This document shows positions 36,188-47,270 of a DNA stretch of 64,000 bases, one piece after another. Position 1 is the stretch's first letter. Each line of letters begins with the position of its first letter. Source of the stretch: Pholiota molesta. Its lineage: Eukaryota > Basidiomycota > Agaricomycetes > Agaricales > Strophariaceae. The stretch is from assembly GCA_014925825.1 (NCBI GenBank), contig JACGCK010000002.1:744001-808000 (forward strand), in the 5' to 3' direction. The notes beneath the pieces are model-generated. The model saw nothing but the letters and a program-made list of their open reading frames with translations. It was not told where the DNA came from and did no database searches. A program made the translations under genes and the position numbers.

Positions 36188-37884
36188 GGTAGGAGTATGT
36201 TGAATTGTAGTCTATCGTATTAGTTGATAATTTGAGCAGAGAAGAAAGCGAAAGACTCGGGGCATTTATACGATACCCCTTAATACAGGTGGCGATTTTC
36301 AATCGTGCGAGCCAAGCTCGGCGGAAATTCCAGTACCTCCCAGATTCAGAATAAGCATGCATTAACGTGGAAATCTAAGTATGCCGAGCCCTCCAAGGAA
36401 AAAGGATGTCTTCCTGTATCTTCATGATCAGCGTGAAAAGGCGCGTCTTCGCGCGTGGTTTGCGCGTGGTTGAGAACGGCGGAAATCGAGAATGGCATGG
36501 TCTGGCATGGTTCGGAGATAAATTGGTCAAGTAAACTTTTGATGCAAAGGTTCCACGAGTCACCTGCGTCTCTTTGACCTGTGCATAGCTTGTTTGCAGA
36601 TAAATGAGGCGACAGTCAAAGCTAGGCTCGTAAGTAGAACTGATGTCTCTGTAGCCTTTGATTTACTTATGGTGTAGTGTAATAATTTTTAATCCATATC
36701 CTGCGCCAAATGCCATTCAATCATTAAAGTTGTCCACTGAGAGTTGCACCATTGACAAGGCTGCCATAAATACAGGTAACTCCCACTTGAATTTATGCTT
36801 GCTTCTTCTCCGCAGCTTATCAATATCCAAACAGAAAACCTACCGATTAATCCAAGGTGACTGTGGCCAAACTGTGGCTGGAACCAAATGACGAGCGGTC
36901 CCTTGTCGGCGTGCCTTTGCGTCGACGTTGTGGAGGTCATTAAATACACGCTATTATGCAGGCATATATCAAGGGCGTACCTTTCAATTTCGCCAGTTTA
37001 TGTGAAGCTGGAATTTTCTAGGATTTTCTAAGCCATTATAAAGGAGACGTTGGGTTCTTGTTCAAAGAAGGCTTCTGAGCCTTCTTTGTACCCAGGAGTG
37101 CGCCACCATCTTGTAATCTTGGTGCACTCATCCCATGGTCAATTTTTGAAAATTTTACCCTCCATAGATCTCATTCATGAACTTGGAACACACATTCCAA
37201 TTGCACGCATGCTCATACCTAGAGCCGTTTGATCAATCTCGGATTCTCTGTAAATCAAGCCCTTGTCAGGATTGTTTTTCCGTCCATCCAACAACTTGTC
37301 ATGGACACCGTTCCACCAATCAGCGCTCAGTATCATCGGCCTTGGCTCTGATCTCGGGATCCATCAGATGCCCGCCAACTGTTTATCGACCGGAATAGAC
37401 CACATCGAGACCACATATGTAGTGGCACATACGGGCCACCTTGACCTAGTCCTCCACGCTATTTTAGCAGTCGACAAGTCTTATTTGAAGGCTTGATTTA
37501 ACCACCGGGAATATAGATGCGGTATGCGTTGGGTATGCGGTACATCGATTGGAAAGCAAATTTTCTAGGCATGTCTGATTCAATGTTTTTAATCGCCAAG
37601 GCTAGGTGTAAGTCATATAAGAACATAATATATAGTGTCAAGGGGAGAATATTTCAACATCAGTGTATGATAAATTATCTGTCTAGATTGGATGGATATA
37701 CTGACTTAGAAAGAAGAAAGAAGAATAGATGTCCCCTCGATCCTTGCCAGGGTTTGTAGCGAAAAAAAAATACATTTACTTGTATATACAAATTCATACA
37801 GATATGGTATACTCATACACACTCCAGCGAATCACCGGGTATCCAAACATGTTGCAAAGGTATCGAAATACGTGGAAGTTCTCA
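36188..37884. other. Gene-poor region with broken coding traces
   Basis: This 1.7-kb region has no intact gene. On the minus strand at ~37,210-37,370 a frame reads WWNGVHDKLLDGRKNNPDK and GLIYRESEIDQTALG, and at ~37,035-37,130 another reads WWRTPGYKEGSEAFFEQ followed by a stop. Both look like protein but do not join into one frame. A two-exon mini frame near 36,720-36,940 (MTSTTSTQRHADKGPLVIWF) is also possible. These could be remnants of a decayed gene of unknown type. Confidence 0.4.
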
Positions 37885-39136
37885 CTAACGCTTTTTCAAT
37901 TGTGCAAAGCGCCTTGATAGAACTTCGAATTCATCTTCCACCGGGGTGAAGGAGTAGATGTAGGACCCTTCTTTGAATCCGACACTTTGGGTGTATCAGA
38001 TGCAGTAGAACTTTTCGCATCTGTTGCCTCATTTGGTGTATCCACATTTATTGGAGCAGTTTCTCCAGTGGTTTCCTATAAGTAAGACTTCGTCAGTATC
38101 CTGAGTTTTGAGAAACTGTGTTTCGAAGGCACCTTGGTTTCTTCTTTCGCAGTTTCCACATTTTCCTCTAGTGCCTCTCCTGGAAGAGAGAATGGGACAC
38201 CATATGCCTTAGTTATTTCTTTGATATATGCGTCAACTAGAGCAGGTGCAGGGGTGTCAACCATCAATTTGCTGGTCACCTTCATTGAATTATCTGGATT
38301 TCAGCACCGGGTACATTGTAATCGCCCTGAAGGCAGAGACTTACGCGTTTGCTGACACATCCGTCTCGATTTTCCATTACCGCGATGGAGAATTCGCGTC
38401 CATACTTATGCATAAGGATATCCCGCAATATATGCAATTCTAAGAGGATGAGAATTATTCACTTGGCTAGATCTTGGAAGTACCTTTGAGCTCGGTACGC
38501 TGTGCAGCATGAATAACAGCGCACACTCCCTCGATAATTCCTAATAAAATGAAGCAATCAGATGCTTTACAAGTATCTTATTTCTCTTGCGTACCAGGAT
38601 CTGGTTCCCTAGTGCTACAACAATGAGCACAAGCCACTATCGGTGCAAATGATATATACTCACTTCTGATCAAGCAATCCAAATCTTGCAAGCAAAAGCT
38701 CGCAGTATAGTTCCATCACCTCCAAAAGTTCGACATATATATCTTCGTTGATAACTAGAAGGGTTGAGGTATTAGATAAAACCATATCCAGTTCGCGTAA
38801 GAAACGTACTCGATTCAACCTTGATCCGAGCGGTTTCGATTTTACCGCGTTCAACCAAGAGGGCGATATCTCGACGAGCAGTTTTGGCCTGTGCTTCCTT
38901 CTTTTGCTGCAGAGTCCGAAGTCGTTGGACAGAGAGCCTGCCAACAAAATAATATAAGCACTTAGATTGCGCGAAGAACAATGGGAGGGAGTGATACCGA
39001 AGTTGGACCTAATGACACAAAGAACGTGATAAGATCTCTGCTTGACTGAGCCAGTAGCGACGAACCGCAACTTTGATTTCTGCAGCTGCTATCCGGAGAG
39101 GCTCACCTTTGCTTTGGCTGAGTTCCACATAGACAT
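37885..39136 (-). CDS. IST1: IST1-family ESCRT regulator
   Basis: The start at 39136 gives MSMWNSAKAK (exon 39107-39136). A 98-nt intron leads to an 11-nt exon (38998-39008, GTCCAACTTCG), and a 60-nt intron leads to the exon beginning at 38937. Joined, they read KVQLRLSVQRLRTLQQKKEA, the family's helix 1. Next come TARRDIALLVERGKIETARI, INEDIYVELLEVMELYCELL and ARFGLLDQ, the hallmark IST1 helical domain. The middle segment ALVDAYIKEITKAYGVPF and an acidic tail follow, ending in EDEFEVLSRRFAQLKKR, a MIT-interacting motif. IST1 proteins bind Did2/CHMP1 and Vps4 and tune ESCRT-III disassembly on endosomes. The stop is at 37885-37887. Confidence 0.92.
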
Positions 39137-39846
39137 TCTGAAGGGTATATGTTTTGCTGTGTCGAAAGGTAGATGAGTTCTATCCCGCGAAATTCGAACT
39201 GATGATTGTGCAGAGGAAAGGTCTGCCGCAGTTGGGCCGCAACTGCTCAATATGAAGTTCCCGGCCCGGCAGTGTTGTTCGTGAAAACTATCAGTGGCCA
39301 GACCTCGTATGTGAATCCCAGGCTCTATCTTTCCATGTCAATGAACCACATTCATGAATCATGCTATTGACTCATATTTCCTTTGCAGCGGTCGCCTGAA
39401 AGCCTGGAATTATTGAACTACATAGATACATACTTTCATGATGTTGCGCAATGCTGGAAACATGATTAACGTTAACTACCTTTCCTTGATATCTTGGTGC
39501 ACTCATTACAAGCACAGGCGAGTACTGTAAGGCTGACTCCTGGCAAGTTTTACGCGTAGGTGCGGTAAATACCACCACTAAATACGTCTGCCAGTCGCTA
39601 GCGGTGTTTCCGAGGCCTGGAGTCGAGTGTTATTCGTCTGCTATGCGCATCTGGTAATAATTGGGATCAAGTTACGCTCAGCCGGAACATTTTCTTCCGT
39701 GTGTCAAGTATGAATCAAGTATGTTCAATATTACATAGAGCACATGAACCTGTCGGATTCTCGATGGCGCACACTGCCTGTGCGTGGAAAATGTATAGTC
39801 AGTTCGAGGTTTGGTACATGGACACGATTTGCCAAAACGAGCGTTG
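39137..39846. promoter_or_regulatory. Divergent upstream region of IST1 and RasGEF genes
   Basis: This is a 710-bp gap between two divergent start codons. No coding frame is convincing and no specific site can be named. Confidence 0.4.
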
Positions 39847-42518
39847 ATGGTCGCCCAGACAGGAATTGCCACGGCAATCTTGGTTCCTCCGGACTCCCAG
39901 CCTCCTCTTTCCAGTTTCTGTAACCCTCAGATATAGTTCTTGGTCGTGTAATCGCCTTAGACGACGTGCGGGCGTTCTCCGACCCTCCTGACATCGCGTC
40001 TGATCTCGATAGCTATCCATCAAGGATAGCAAGCAGCATTTCTCAGACCCGCTCGCAGGCGGCGATGCGTCAATCACTCCATCTTCACATCGATCCATCT
40101 TCCTACACAACTCCCAAAGTCGACATTTCCACCCGTATACCATCGCCAGCCTTTAGCGCCAATATGTCCACGCGAAATGAAGTTGATAACTATAACTCAT
40201 ACTCTGGAGCTTCTGATATTCCTCTGTTCTCCGTCCTTTGCAAGTACGACTTCTCCTCGGATGAAGATGGCCTTCTGCCATTCAGAAAGGGCGAAATTCT
40301 TGAGGTAGTCAAACGTGATAACACTGGGTGGTGGGCTGCAATGCGGAAAGAGGGTCCGATAGTAGGCTGGATTCCGCAGGCTTTTGTTGTGCAATTATCA
40401 CCCGACATGGTTGACAAACTACGAAACACCCGAAGAGAATGCCGTATATATGAATATGATGCAGAGCAGCTTTATAATTCTGCACCCGTTTCTCGTACAC
40501 CTGCTTTGTTCGATACCGACTCTGCTATGAGCTCTCCATTACCTGAATATGAAGCCTACAGAGTAAGCATCATGCCATATCCCAAGTTTCTCTCATTGAA
40601 CGTTTCCTGTTAGGCAAATGCCCCATCCATAGCATTACACGACGCCAAACGTGACCAAAACGTCAATCCTTACTCTAAATCGAATCCTTCTCGGCTAGGA
40701 GGCCGACTAGTTCCCCCTCCATCTCCAACCTCTCCTATGCCTCGTCCGCCAGGCCCATTACCAGAAAAAAAGTCGAAAGCCAATTTGGTGAATTCTGGAG
40801 CGGCTGAATCGAATCGAAACCAGGCGACTACTTTGACTAGCAAACGAAGCACTCGAGCAAGGGGCGTAATATTAGAGGACAATTCAACGCTGAGTCGAAT
40901 GAACAGTCTTACCGAGTCTAAGACCTCTCGAGAAATCGAGAGAGAGTTCACTCCGGATACCATCAAATCCTCAGAAACACTCAAACCAATACGAATATCC
41001 AAACTGAAACGGCAGGCAAGCGGCTTTGCTAGGCAGAGAGAAACAATTATCCACATTCGCCCTTGGTATCTTCAACCTCAACTAGCAGATCAAATCGAAG
41101 AAGATGCAAAGGGCTACATTCGTAATGCATCCTTTGCGGCCCTCGTCGAACGACTGACAACGCATGATGCGCCTGTAAACTCGACTGGTACGCCAAGACG
41201 ATTGATGTATCCACTGACAGCCGTCGCTCATCGAGATATCATGCAGGACAATCAGAATTTGACACATTCACTAAAGTCTTCCTATCAACATTCCGAACTT
41301 TCACCACCGCTAATAACCTTTTTGAAACGCTGGCCGAACGGTACAACACAAGACCACCCCAAAGCCTTTCGGAACAGGAGTATGCAGATTGGAAGGAAAG
41401 CTGGCAAGCACCTACTCGAAGACGAATCCTAGAGATTTTCAATAGTTGGTTGGAGGATCACCGGCTGCTGGAAGAGGAACCTTATTTGGCGAAGTCATTG
41501 ACTACATTTTTGAGGACGATTACGAGGCCGCCTCATAGTACGGATGCCCAAGCCATCATCCAAACCCTCGAACGCTTAGTAAGTACTCAGCTCTCATGCA
41601 TATATCATCAATCTGACCATTGCCATAGACATTCACCGTGCCTTCCGATGCTTCGCTGCAAACTACGCCGAGAAAACCAAGAAAGTCCAAAGCCCATAAG
41701 GGTGATCTCCTTAAGCTCGACCCAGTCGATTTGGCGGAGCAACTTGCTCTGTGGGAACAGGGTCTTTACGTGAAAGTAACTCTACAAGAATGCCTGTCAT
41801 ACGCGAAGACTCAAAGCGGCCCATCTGTTGCCAAATTGCTTGCATTTTGCCACACACATGATAACCTTGTGTCTTGGGTGAAAGGCAGCGTCTTAGGCCA
41901 TGAAATTCTTGGGAAAAGGTCTGATACCGTTGATTTTTGGATCAAGGTCGCTGAGGTAAGATATCAAGCTCAATCTGATCATGACATACTCATATCCCGT
42001 GTACCCAGAAATGCCGGCTTCTCAACAACATCGCATCCATGAGCGCTATCATCATCGCTCTTTCGAGCACGGACATTTCACGCCTTCATTTGACATGGGC
42101 CCATGTCAATCGCAAATCCGTCCTTGATACCCTGCTGCGCCACAATGAACCCACTGGAGGGTTTGCGGGCTATCGGGCTATTCTGAAAAGTGCTGAGGGT
42201 CCTTGCGTGCCATTCATCACAATGTATTTGGCTGAAATCCTCCACGCACAAGAGAATTTCGCATATCAAGATACCGACGGACGAATATGCTTTTATAAGC
42301 GCGCCAGATGGTATGAAATCATCAATAACATGTTGAAATTTCAGACGCGCATATACAACATTGCGCTTAATGAAACAACCAGGCAGTTCATCGAAGCTCA
42401 GCTTTCAGTAGCCTCGACCCGCGATCAAAACTGGTTTTGGTCAAAGAGTCAAGAGGTGCAGCACTCAGAACTTGCGCATGCAGATATCAGGAAGGGTTTG
42501 GAGAGGGCCGGGTTCTAA
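39847..42518 (+). CDS. SH3-domain Ras guanine-nucleotide exchange factor (Cdc25-like)
   Basis: Six exons: 39847-39913, 39961-40562, 40614-41187, 41247-41578, 41629-41955 and 42009-42518. They give 803 residues, all junctions in frame. An SH3 domain lies at ~95-160 (LFSVLCKYDFSSDEDGLLPF, then NTGWWAAMRKEGPIVGWIP). A basic/Ser linker follows. The REM (RasGEF-N) domain starts near FDTFTKVFLSTFRTFTTANN and includes ILEIFNSWLEDHRLLEEEP. The catalytic Cdc25 domain contains LLKLDPVDLAEQLALWEQ, NLVSWVKGS, RLLNNIASMSAIIIALSS and GPCVPFITMYLAEILHAQEN. SH3-REM-Cdc25 is the order of yeast Cdc25 and S. pombe Ste6-type activators, which load Ras with GTP at membranes. The first exon rests on a 47-nt intron; a downstream ATG at 40065 is the alternative start. 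Confidence 0.92.
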
Positions 42519-42794
42519 CACTCATGCTTTTGATTCAATACCCGAGGAGGTCATTATAATGTGTAATATTAAATTTTGCTCACAGCGTCGTGCCGAACAT
42601 ACAAATTCAGTATCGCATTGGCAGCACCGAGAAACACAAGATTCGGGGTGAAAATAGAATTATATGTCCCAGAAGTCCGAAGTAGAAGAAAGAAAAGAAA
42701 AGACAGAAGGAATGCTAATACGTTACAAGAGAAAGCAAAAATGCAAAATGAGATGCCATGACGATTCGAGCTGAGTAGAAATTGTGCGAATGGC

Positions 42795-43809
42795 TCAACA
42801 ATTGCAAGCCTCAGGCTGACCTGCGGAAGCTGTCTGCTTGTTGAGATCGACGCCAGCTCTTGCACCTGGTCCCGCCCGTGCACCGCCTGCTCGGGCAGCA
42901 CTTGGTGCAGTCAGGGGAAGTTTCTGGGCTATAAATTCGGGAATGTAGCATGTCAATACAACGAGTCATCATCGTAACCGAAGGAAGCGACGCACCGATA
43001 GCAGTAAAGATCTCTGTAACACCCTCACCAGTCTTGGCACTGGTCTCCGTCCACATTAGTCCTTCTTCATCGGCATATTTCTTTGCTTCCTCTTGAGATA
43101 CTTGGCGGCGAGCGGACAGATCCAGCTTGTTTCCACACAAAGCTATTACTATCGAGGGGTCAGCCTGACGCTGTAGCTCCCTTATCCACGTGCGAGCCTT
43201 CTCCAATGACGCTGATTGAGTAATATCATATACAACGACGGCACAATTGGCATTCCTGTAGTACATGGGTGCCTAATAAGAGTGATCAGGACATGCGCTG
43301 TTGTTTTAGGGGTGGAATGAGCTACGCACGAGGGACTGGAGGCAGACGATATGTCAGTTACAATTGCAAGTACGAACGAAGAAAATACATGCCTTATAAC
43401 GCTCTTGTCCTGCAGTGTCCCTGATAGGTATTAAATAAGATATAAATTCGAGGACGTACGAGAAGACATGTGGAGCATACCATATCTCAAACTTCACAGT
43501 CGTTTGATCATCGAGTGTCACCGTTTGCGTGAGGAAAGCGGCTAGAATAAGTCAGACATGGACGTATATGTTGTGCAGAGCTAGTGGTTACCTCCAATTG
43601 TACTCTCACGGTAATCGTCGAACTGGTCTTTCACAAACCGTAGCACCAAACTGGCCAGGTATTAGTTGACGTAGTTGTACAGCGTGTCGCACCCACCTTG
43701 ACTTGCCAACCGCAGATTCGCCTTGTAATGCAGAGATAAGCATCTCATATACGCGAGAAAAGAAATACTCACCGAGAAGGACGAGTTTGAACTGATATTG
43801 CTTAGACAT
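42795..43809 (-). CDS. Rab5/Ypt5-type small GTPase
   Basis: The start at 43809 reads MSKQYQFKLVLLG; the P-loop GESAVGKSSLVLRF spans an intron. Switch I is YRESTIGAAFL, the DxxG motif is WDTAGQERYK, then SLAPMYYRNANCAVVVYD, GNKLDL and ETSAKTGEGV. The protein ends in CNC, a prenylation motif. Two features of the structure are odd: the exon ending ...RYK is followed by an intron starting GC (43336-43392), and the residues Ser-Leu are supplied by a 6-nt exon (43330-43335). Rab5-family proteins control fusion of early endosomes and vacuolar transport. The gene is convergent with the RasGEF gene. Confidence 0.93.
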
Positions 43810-44116
43810 GGTCGTTAAGTCGAATGAAGCTGGCGGTGAGGGGTCCACACCGCAGCCTGGCCAGAAATGGATATTTCGGCATTTTCCGGGCGTCCATTTC
43901 TCGGCTGCTTCAATTTTTCCTGTTCTGACCTGCACCACCAACATCCTTATCAGTTCCCTCATCATCCCCCCGCCGCTTGAGTCCTGAGTTTTGAGCTCCG
44001 GCTTCTTCAGTACTTCAGAAAATATTGTGCAGTCAGCCGTCGACAATTTCATCATCTGCTTCCTGGCTCTGTACTCCACGTCACTGCACCTGCGTTGATC
44101 AGTCTCGTTGAGAAGT
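43810..44116. promoter_or_regulatory. Divergent upstream region of Rab5-like and RRM genes
   Basis: This is a 307-bp gap between two divergent start codons. A minus-strand frame reads through from the Rab gene but has no coding character. Confidence 0.4.
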
Positions 44117-46907
44117 ATGAACCGACATCATCCATATAATGCGAGTTTCGAGCATTCGCCTGGCCGTCGGGGCAACAACTCTCCCGGTCCAGGATCCGAT
44201 AGAGGTCATCGATACCAAGACAGGGGCGGTGCCCCGTTCAGAGGAAGAGGAGGCTTTAGTCGGGGTCGAGGGGGATATGGAAATTATGACACGGGCATGA
44301 ACAGCCACAACGCATATGATCAAGGACACGGCGATATGGTTCCTACAATAATTATGAGCCACCACCCAGCTCTCAGCAGTCATATTATGGAAGCAACCCT
44401 TATGCAGATTCTACACCCGCCCATTTTCCACCACCTCGTCAGCTCAATCAGGATACAGCCAAGGTTACTCTAAATATGAAGGTGCGCTGCAATTAAGACT
44501 GAATACAGATATAAAGATAGGCAAGGAGGCAGCAGAAGCAACGTTCGTCTCAGTATATGTCGAAGTTGAGGCACCCCGATATTGGCACCGCATCTTGTGG
44601 ATATCATCAGCTACTGCGTGATATTACCTCTGGAGACCCTGTTCTATGGTCAACTTGAAATCGTGAAAATCGGTGAAAGTTTGCTAAGGGTTGAATTCGA
44701 CGACACCGAAGTGTTCTTGAGACTCTTAAATGATGCCGACTTCGGGTGCTCCTGCTCCATGCTACGTCCTATCTCTGCTTGGTCTTCTGTGTATATGTTA
44801 CCAAGTTTCTTACTCGTGTCCATTTACCGTGCTAGACGGACCAGGCTCATTTGAAGAAGATCGACGGCGACCAATCAGGAAGGAAAGAGATGATAAAGTT
44901 CATGACTCAATAATTGAAGAACGCATTCAACGTGAAAGGCCTTGCCGCACCCTTTTCATCCGTAATATTAAGGCGAGTCTTACGTTAAATTTTTAAGTTA
45001 TTGAGATTCTGCGAATGCGAGACCCGTTCTATTTTTCCCTTTTCTTTCCGAATTGAGTATACTGACCGACCCATTAGTATGAAACACCCAGTGAAGATGT
45101 ACGTCGGATATTCGAAGAACATGGCGAGATCAAGACATTCTTTGACCTAATTTCAACAAGAGGGATGGTTTTCGTTACATACGTGAGCGAGACTCGTTAC
45201 ATGTAACCACCTTGATTTTGCTGAGAAACTTTGTCGATATCAAGTTCGACCTTCGAGCAGCTGAGAGAGCTAGAGACCGCCTTCAAGGCTCAGAAATTAG
45301 TGGGCGACCTGTAAGTATTGGGATGCATCTTTATTATATCTCTGTTGCTTCATTGTTCGCTCTTTTCGTCAGATTGATGTCCATTATTCTCTTCCACGTG
45401 ATGACCAAAAAGGAAACGATCGCGAGAAGAATCAGGTTCGTAATCAGTCTATTCGGTTACAAGTCAAGTACTATAACATCTACCAGCAATTACAAGGAAC
45501 TCTCCAAGTTACTCTACGTAATTCAGTATCAGGGCAAGCTATTGACGACAACGAAGTCCGACGAAAATTCCAACAGTTTGGTGATGTCAAATCTGTGAAG
45601 ACTGTCGGAGATCGTATCGAGTAGGTTTCTTTAATGACTTCCTTTCGTGTAATCAATCATATTCACTTTGACAGTTCACGATATGTGGAGTTTTATGACA
45701 CAAGGGCGAGTAATGTCCCCCTTTCCTTCGTCAATGTTCTTACTGACACTGACATCCAATAGGCTTGTGGCGAAGCCCATGATCGACTCCGCCACCAAGG
45801 GCTACAAGACGGAGTAATGGATATTGTATTTGCATGGGATGAAACTACGTCTGCTACCCACCGGCAAGTCTGTCATTCTTCAAGTAAAATTTCCGTACTG
45901 AATTTATAACAGTGAAGGTAACAGAGAATGGGAAGATCGAGGAGGAGGGATGCGTGGGGGCGGAGGCAGGGGTCGCGGTCGCGGAAGAGGTGGAAGAGGT
46001 CGGGGCATGGATGATTATGATGATCGTCGGGGTGGGGGAGATTATGGCCGTCAAGATCGCGACTATAATAGGGGCCGTGGAGGCGGCGGCGCTCGATACG
46101 ATGATGATCATCGCGGTGGAAGGCCTGGAGGATAAATGACAGATATGATCAGCCTCGTGGTGGGTATGGTGGGCCTCCACCTCACAGTGGATATGGAGAA
46201 GGTCCAGGATACGGTGTTCCATCAGGACATCCACCACCACCTTCTGCTGGTGTACGTCTTCAGTTTCTTCGTCTTTATTGACTGAATGCTCAACTTAAAT
46301 TTCGATCTAGCCATCTGATGATCGCTAGAGCAAGCACGCAAAGTCCAACAAGTAAATTTCATTTAAAAATATATTATCAACGATTCACTTACATCTATTT
46401 AACAGCTTCTAGCAGCATTGAAGCAGCCTGCGGCGCCAGCACCTCCTCCAGCACCCCCTGCAATGCAGTCGTCGATGCCTCCAATGATACCGGGGGGGAA
46501 TTCTTATTACCCCCCCCACCACCCGCGTCATATCCAGGCCTCCAGGGCCATACAGCTCAGTCCAGCAGCCACACCCGGCTTCGAATGGCCCTTCTCAACC
46601 CTTGGTGCCCCACCCTCCAATCCTGCTTTGGCAATCTACCACCCAATATCCTTGCCTTGTTGCAATCTGCCCAACAACAGCAACGACCGCCTGCCCCAGG
46701 TCAAGCATATGGAATGCCGCCCCCGCCCCCCCACTTAATGAATACCCCACCCCCTGGTGCAATGGGTGCACCAGCCGCCAACCCTCAATACCAGCAATTA
46801 ATGGCCTATCTTGTGTGTATCGCTGCTTCAAATTTTAGCTTCAATCACTTACAATTTTCTTGTAGCAAACTCAAGCTGCAACTCAAGCGGCGGCTGGAAA
46901 GCAATAA
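44117..46907 (+). CDS. Mei2-like RNA-binding protein with RRMs, frame broken in several places
   Basis: The ATG at 44117 opens an RGG-rich N-terminus (GGAPFRGRGGFSRGRGGYGN). The first RRM has CRTLFIRNIK joined to YETPSEDVRRIFEEHGEIK, then RGMVFVTYFDLRAAERARDR. A second RRM-like unit reads LQGTLQVTLRNSVSG, FQQFGDVKSVKTVGDR and SRYVEFYDTRA. RGG repeats and a Pro/Gln-rich tail with LPPNILALLQSAQQQQRPP follow, ending QTQAATQAAAGKQ. RRM spacing fits Mei2/Nrd1-type post-transcriptional regulators. The intron at 44973-45077 starts with GC. The frame is broken near 44,330 and 46,134 (GGATAAATG), and repeatedly between 46,490 and 46,670. Exons between 44,520 and 44,860 are uncertain. It is either a decaying gene or a region of poor consensus. 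Confidence 0.7.
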
Positions 46908-47270
46908 TACTCCGCAGCTTCCTGGCTGGAGCCTGAGTATCCTTGCTTGTATTATCTCAAAATTACAACGTACCCTGATGATGTTCGTTGACTGACTTTT
47001 TTTTATCTCTTCTTTCATGTTTCTATATGACTTGTGACTTTGACTTTGTTGCTTATCCTTATTCACTTTCTGAGATTGTTCTAAGGTGGCTCTTGAATAT
47101 CTTTACAGTAGTTTCGAGGTGTTAGATAGATATGTAGCAAAATGTGTCCTGACGGAAAGAGTCGGATTGCGGTTGCCGATTGCCGGATACATGACGCATG
47201 GTTGCGTCACTGTCGGCATTGTAAATACATTGCGCAACTGCTCGTCCTGTCTCACTACTTACACACCACC
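46908..47270. other. Intergenic region between two plus-strand genes
   Basis: This 363-bp region has a T-rich tract after the RRM gene stop and the 5' region of the next gene. No gene is seen. Confidence 0.45.

Noticed and set aside
42569..42901. Minus-strand frame with hydrophobic run (LLSFLFFLLL)
   Set aside because: It is a read-through of the Rab5-like 3' end in another frame; the real stop after CNC lies at 42795.
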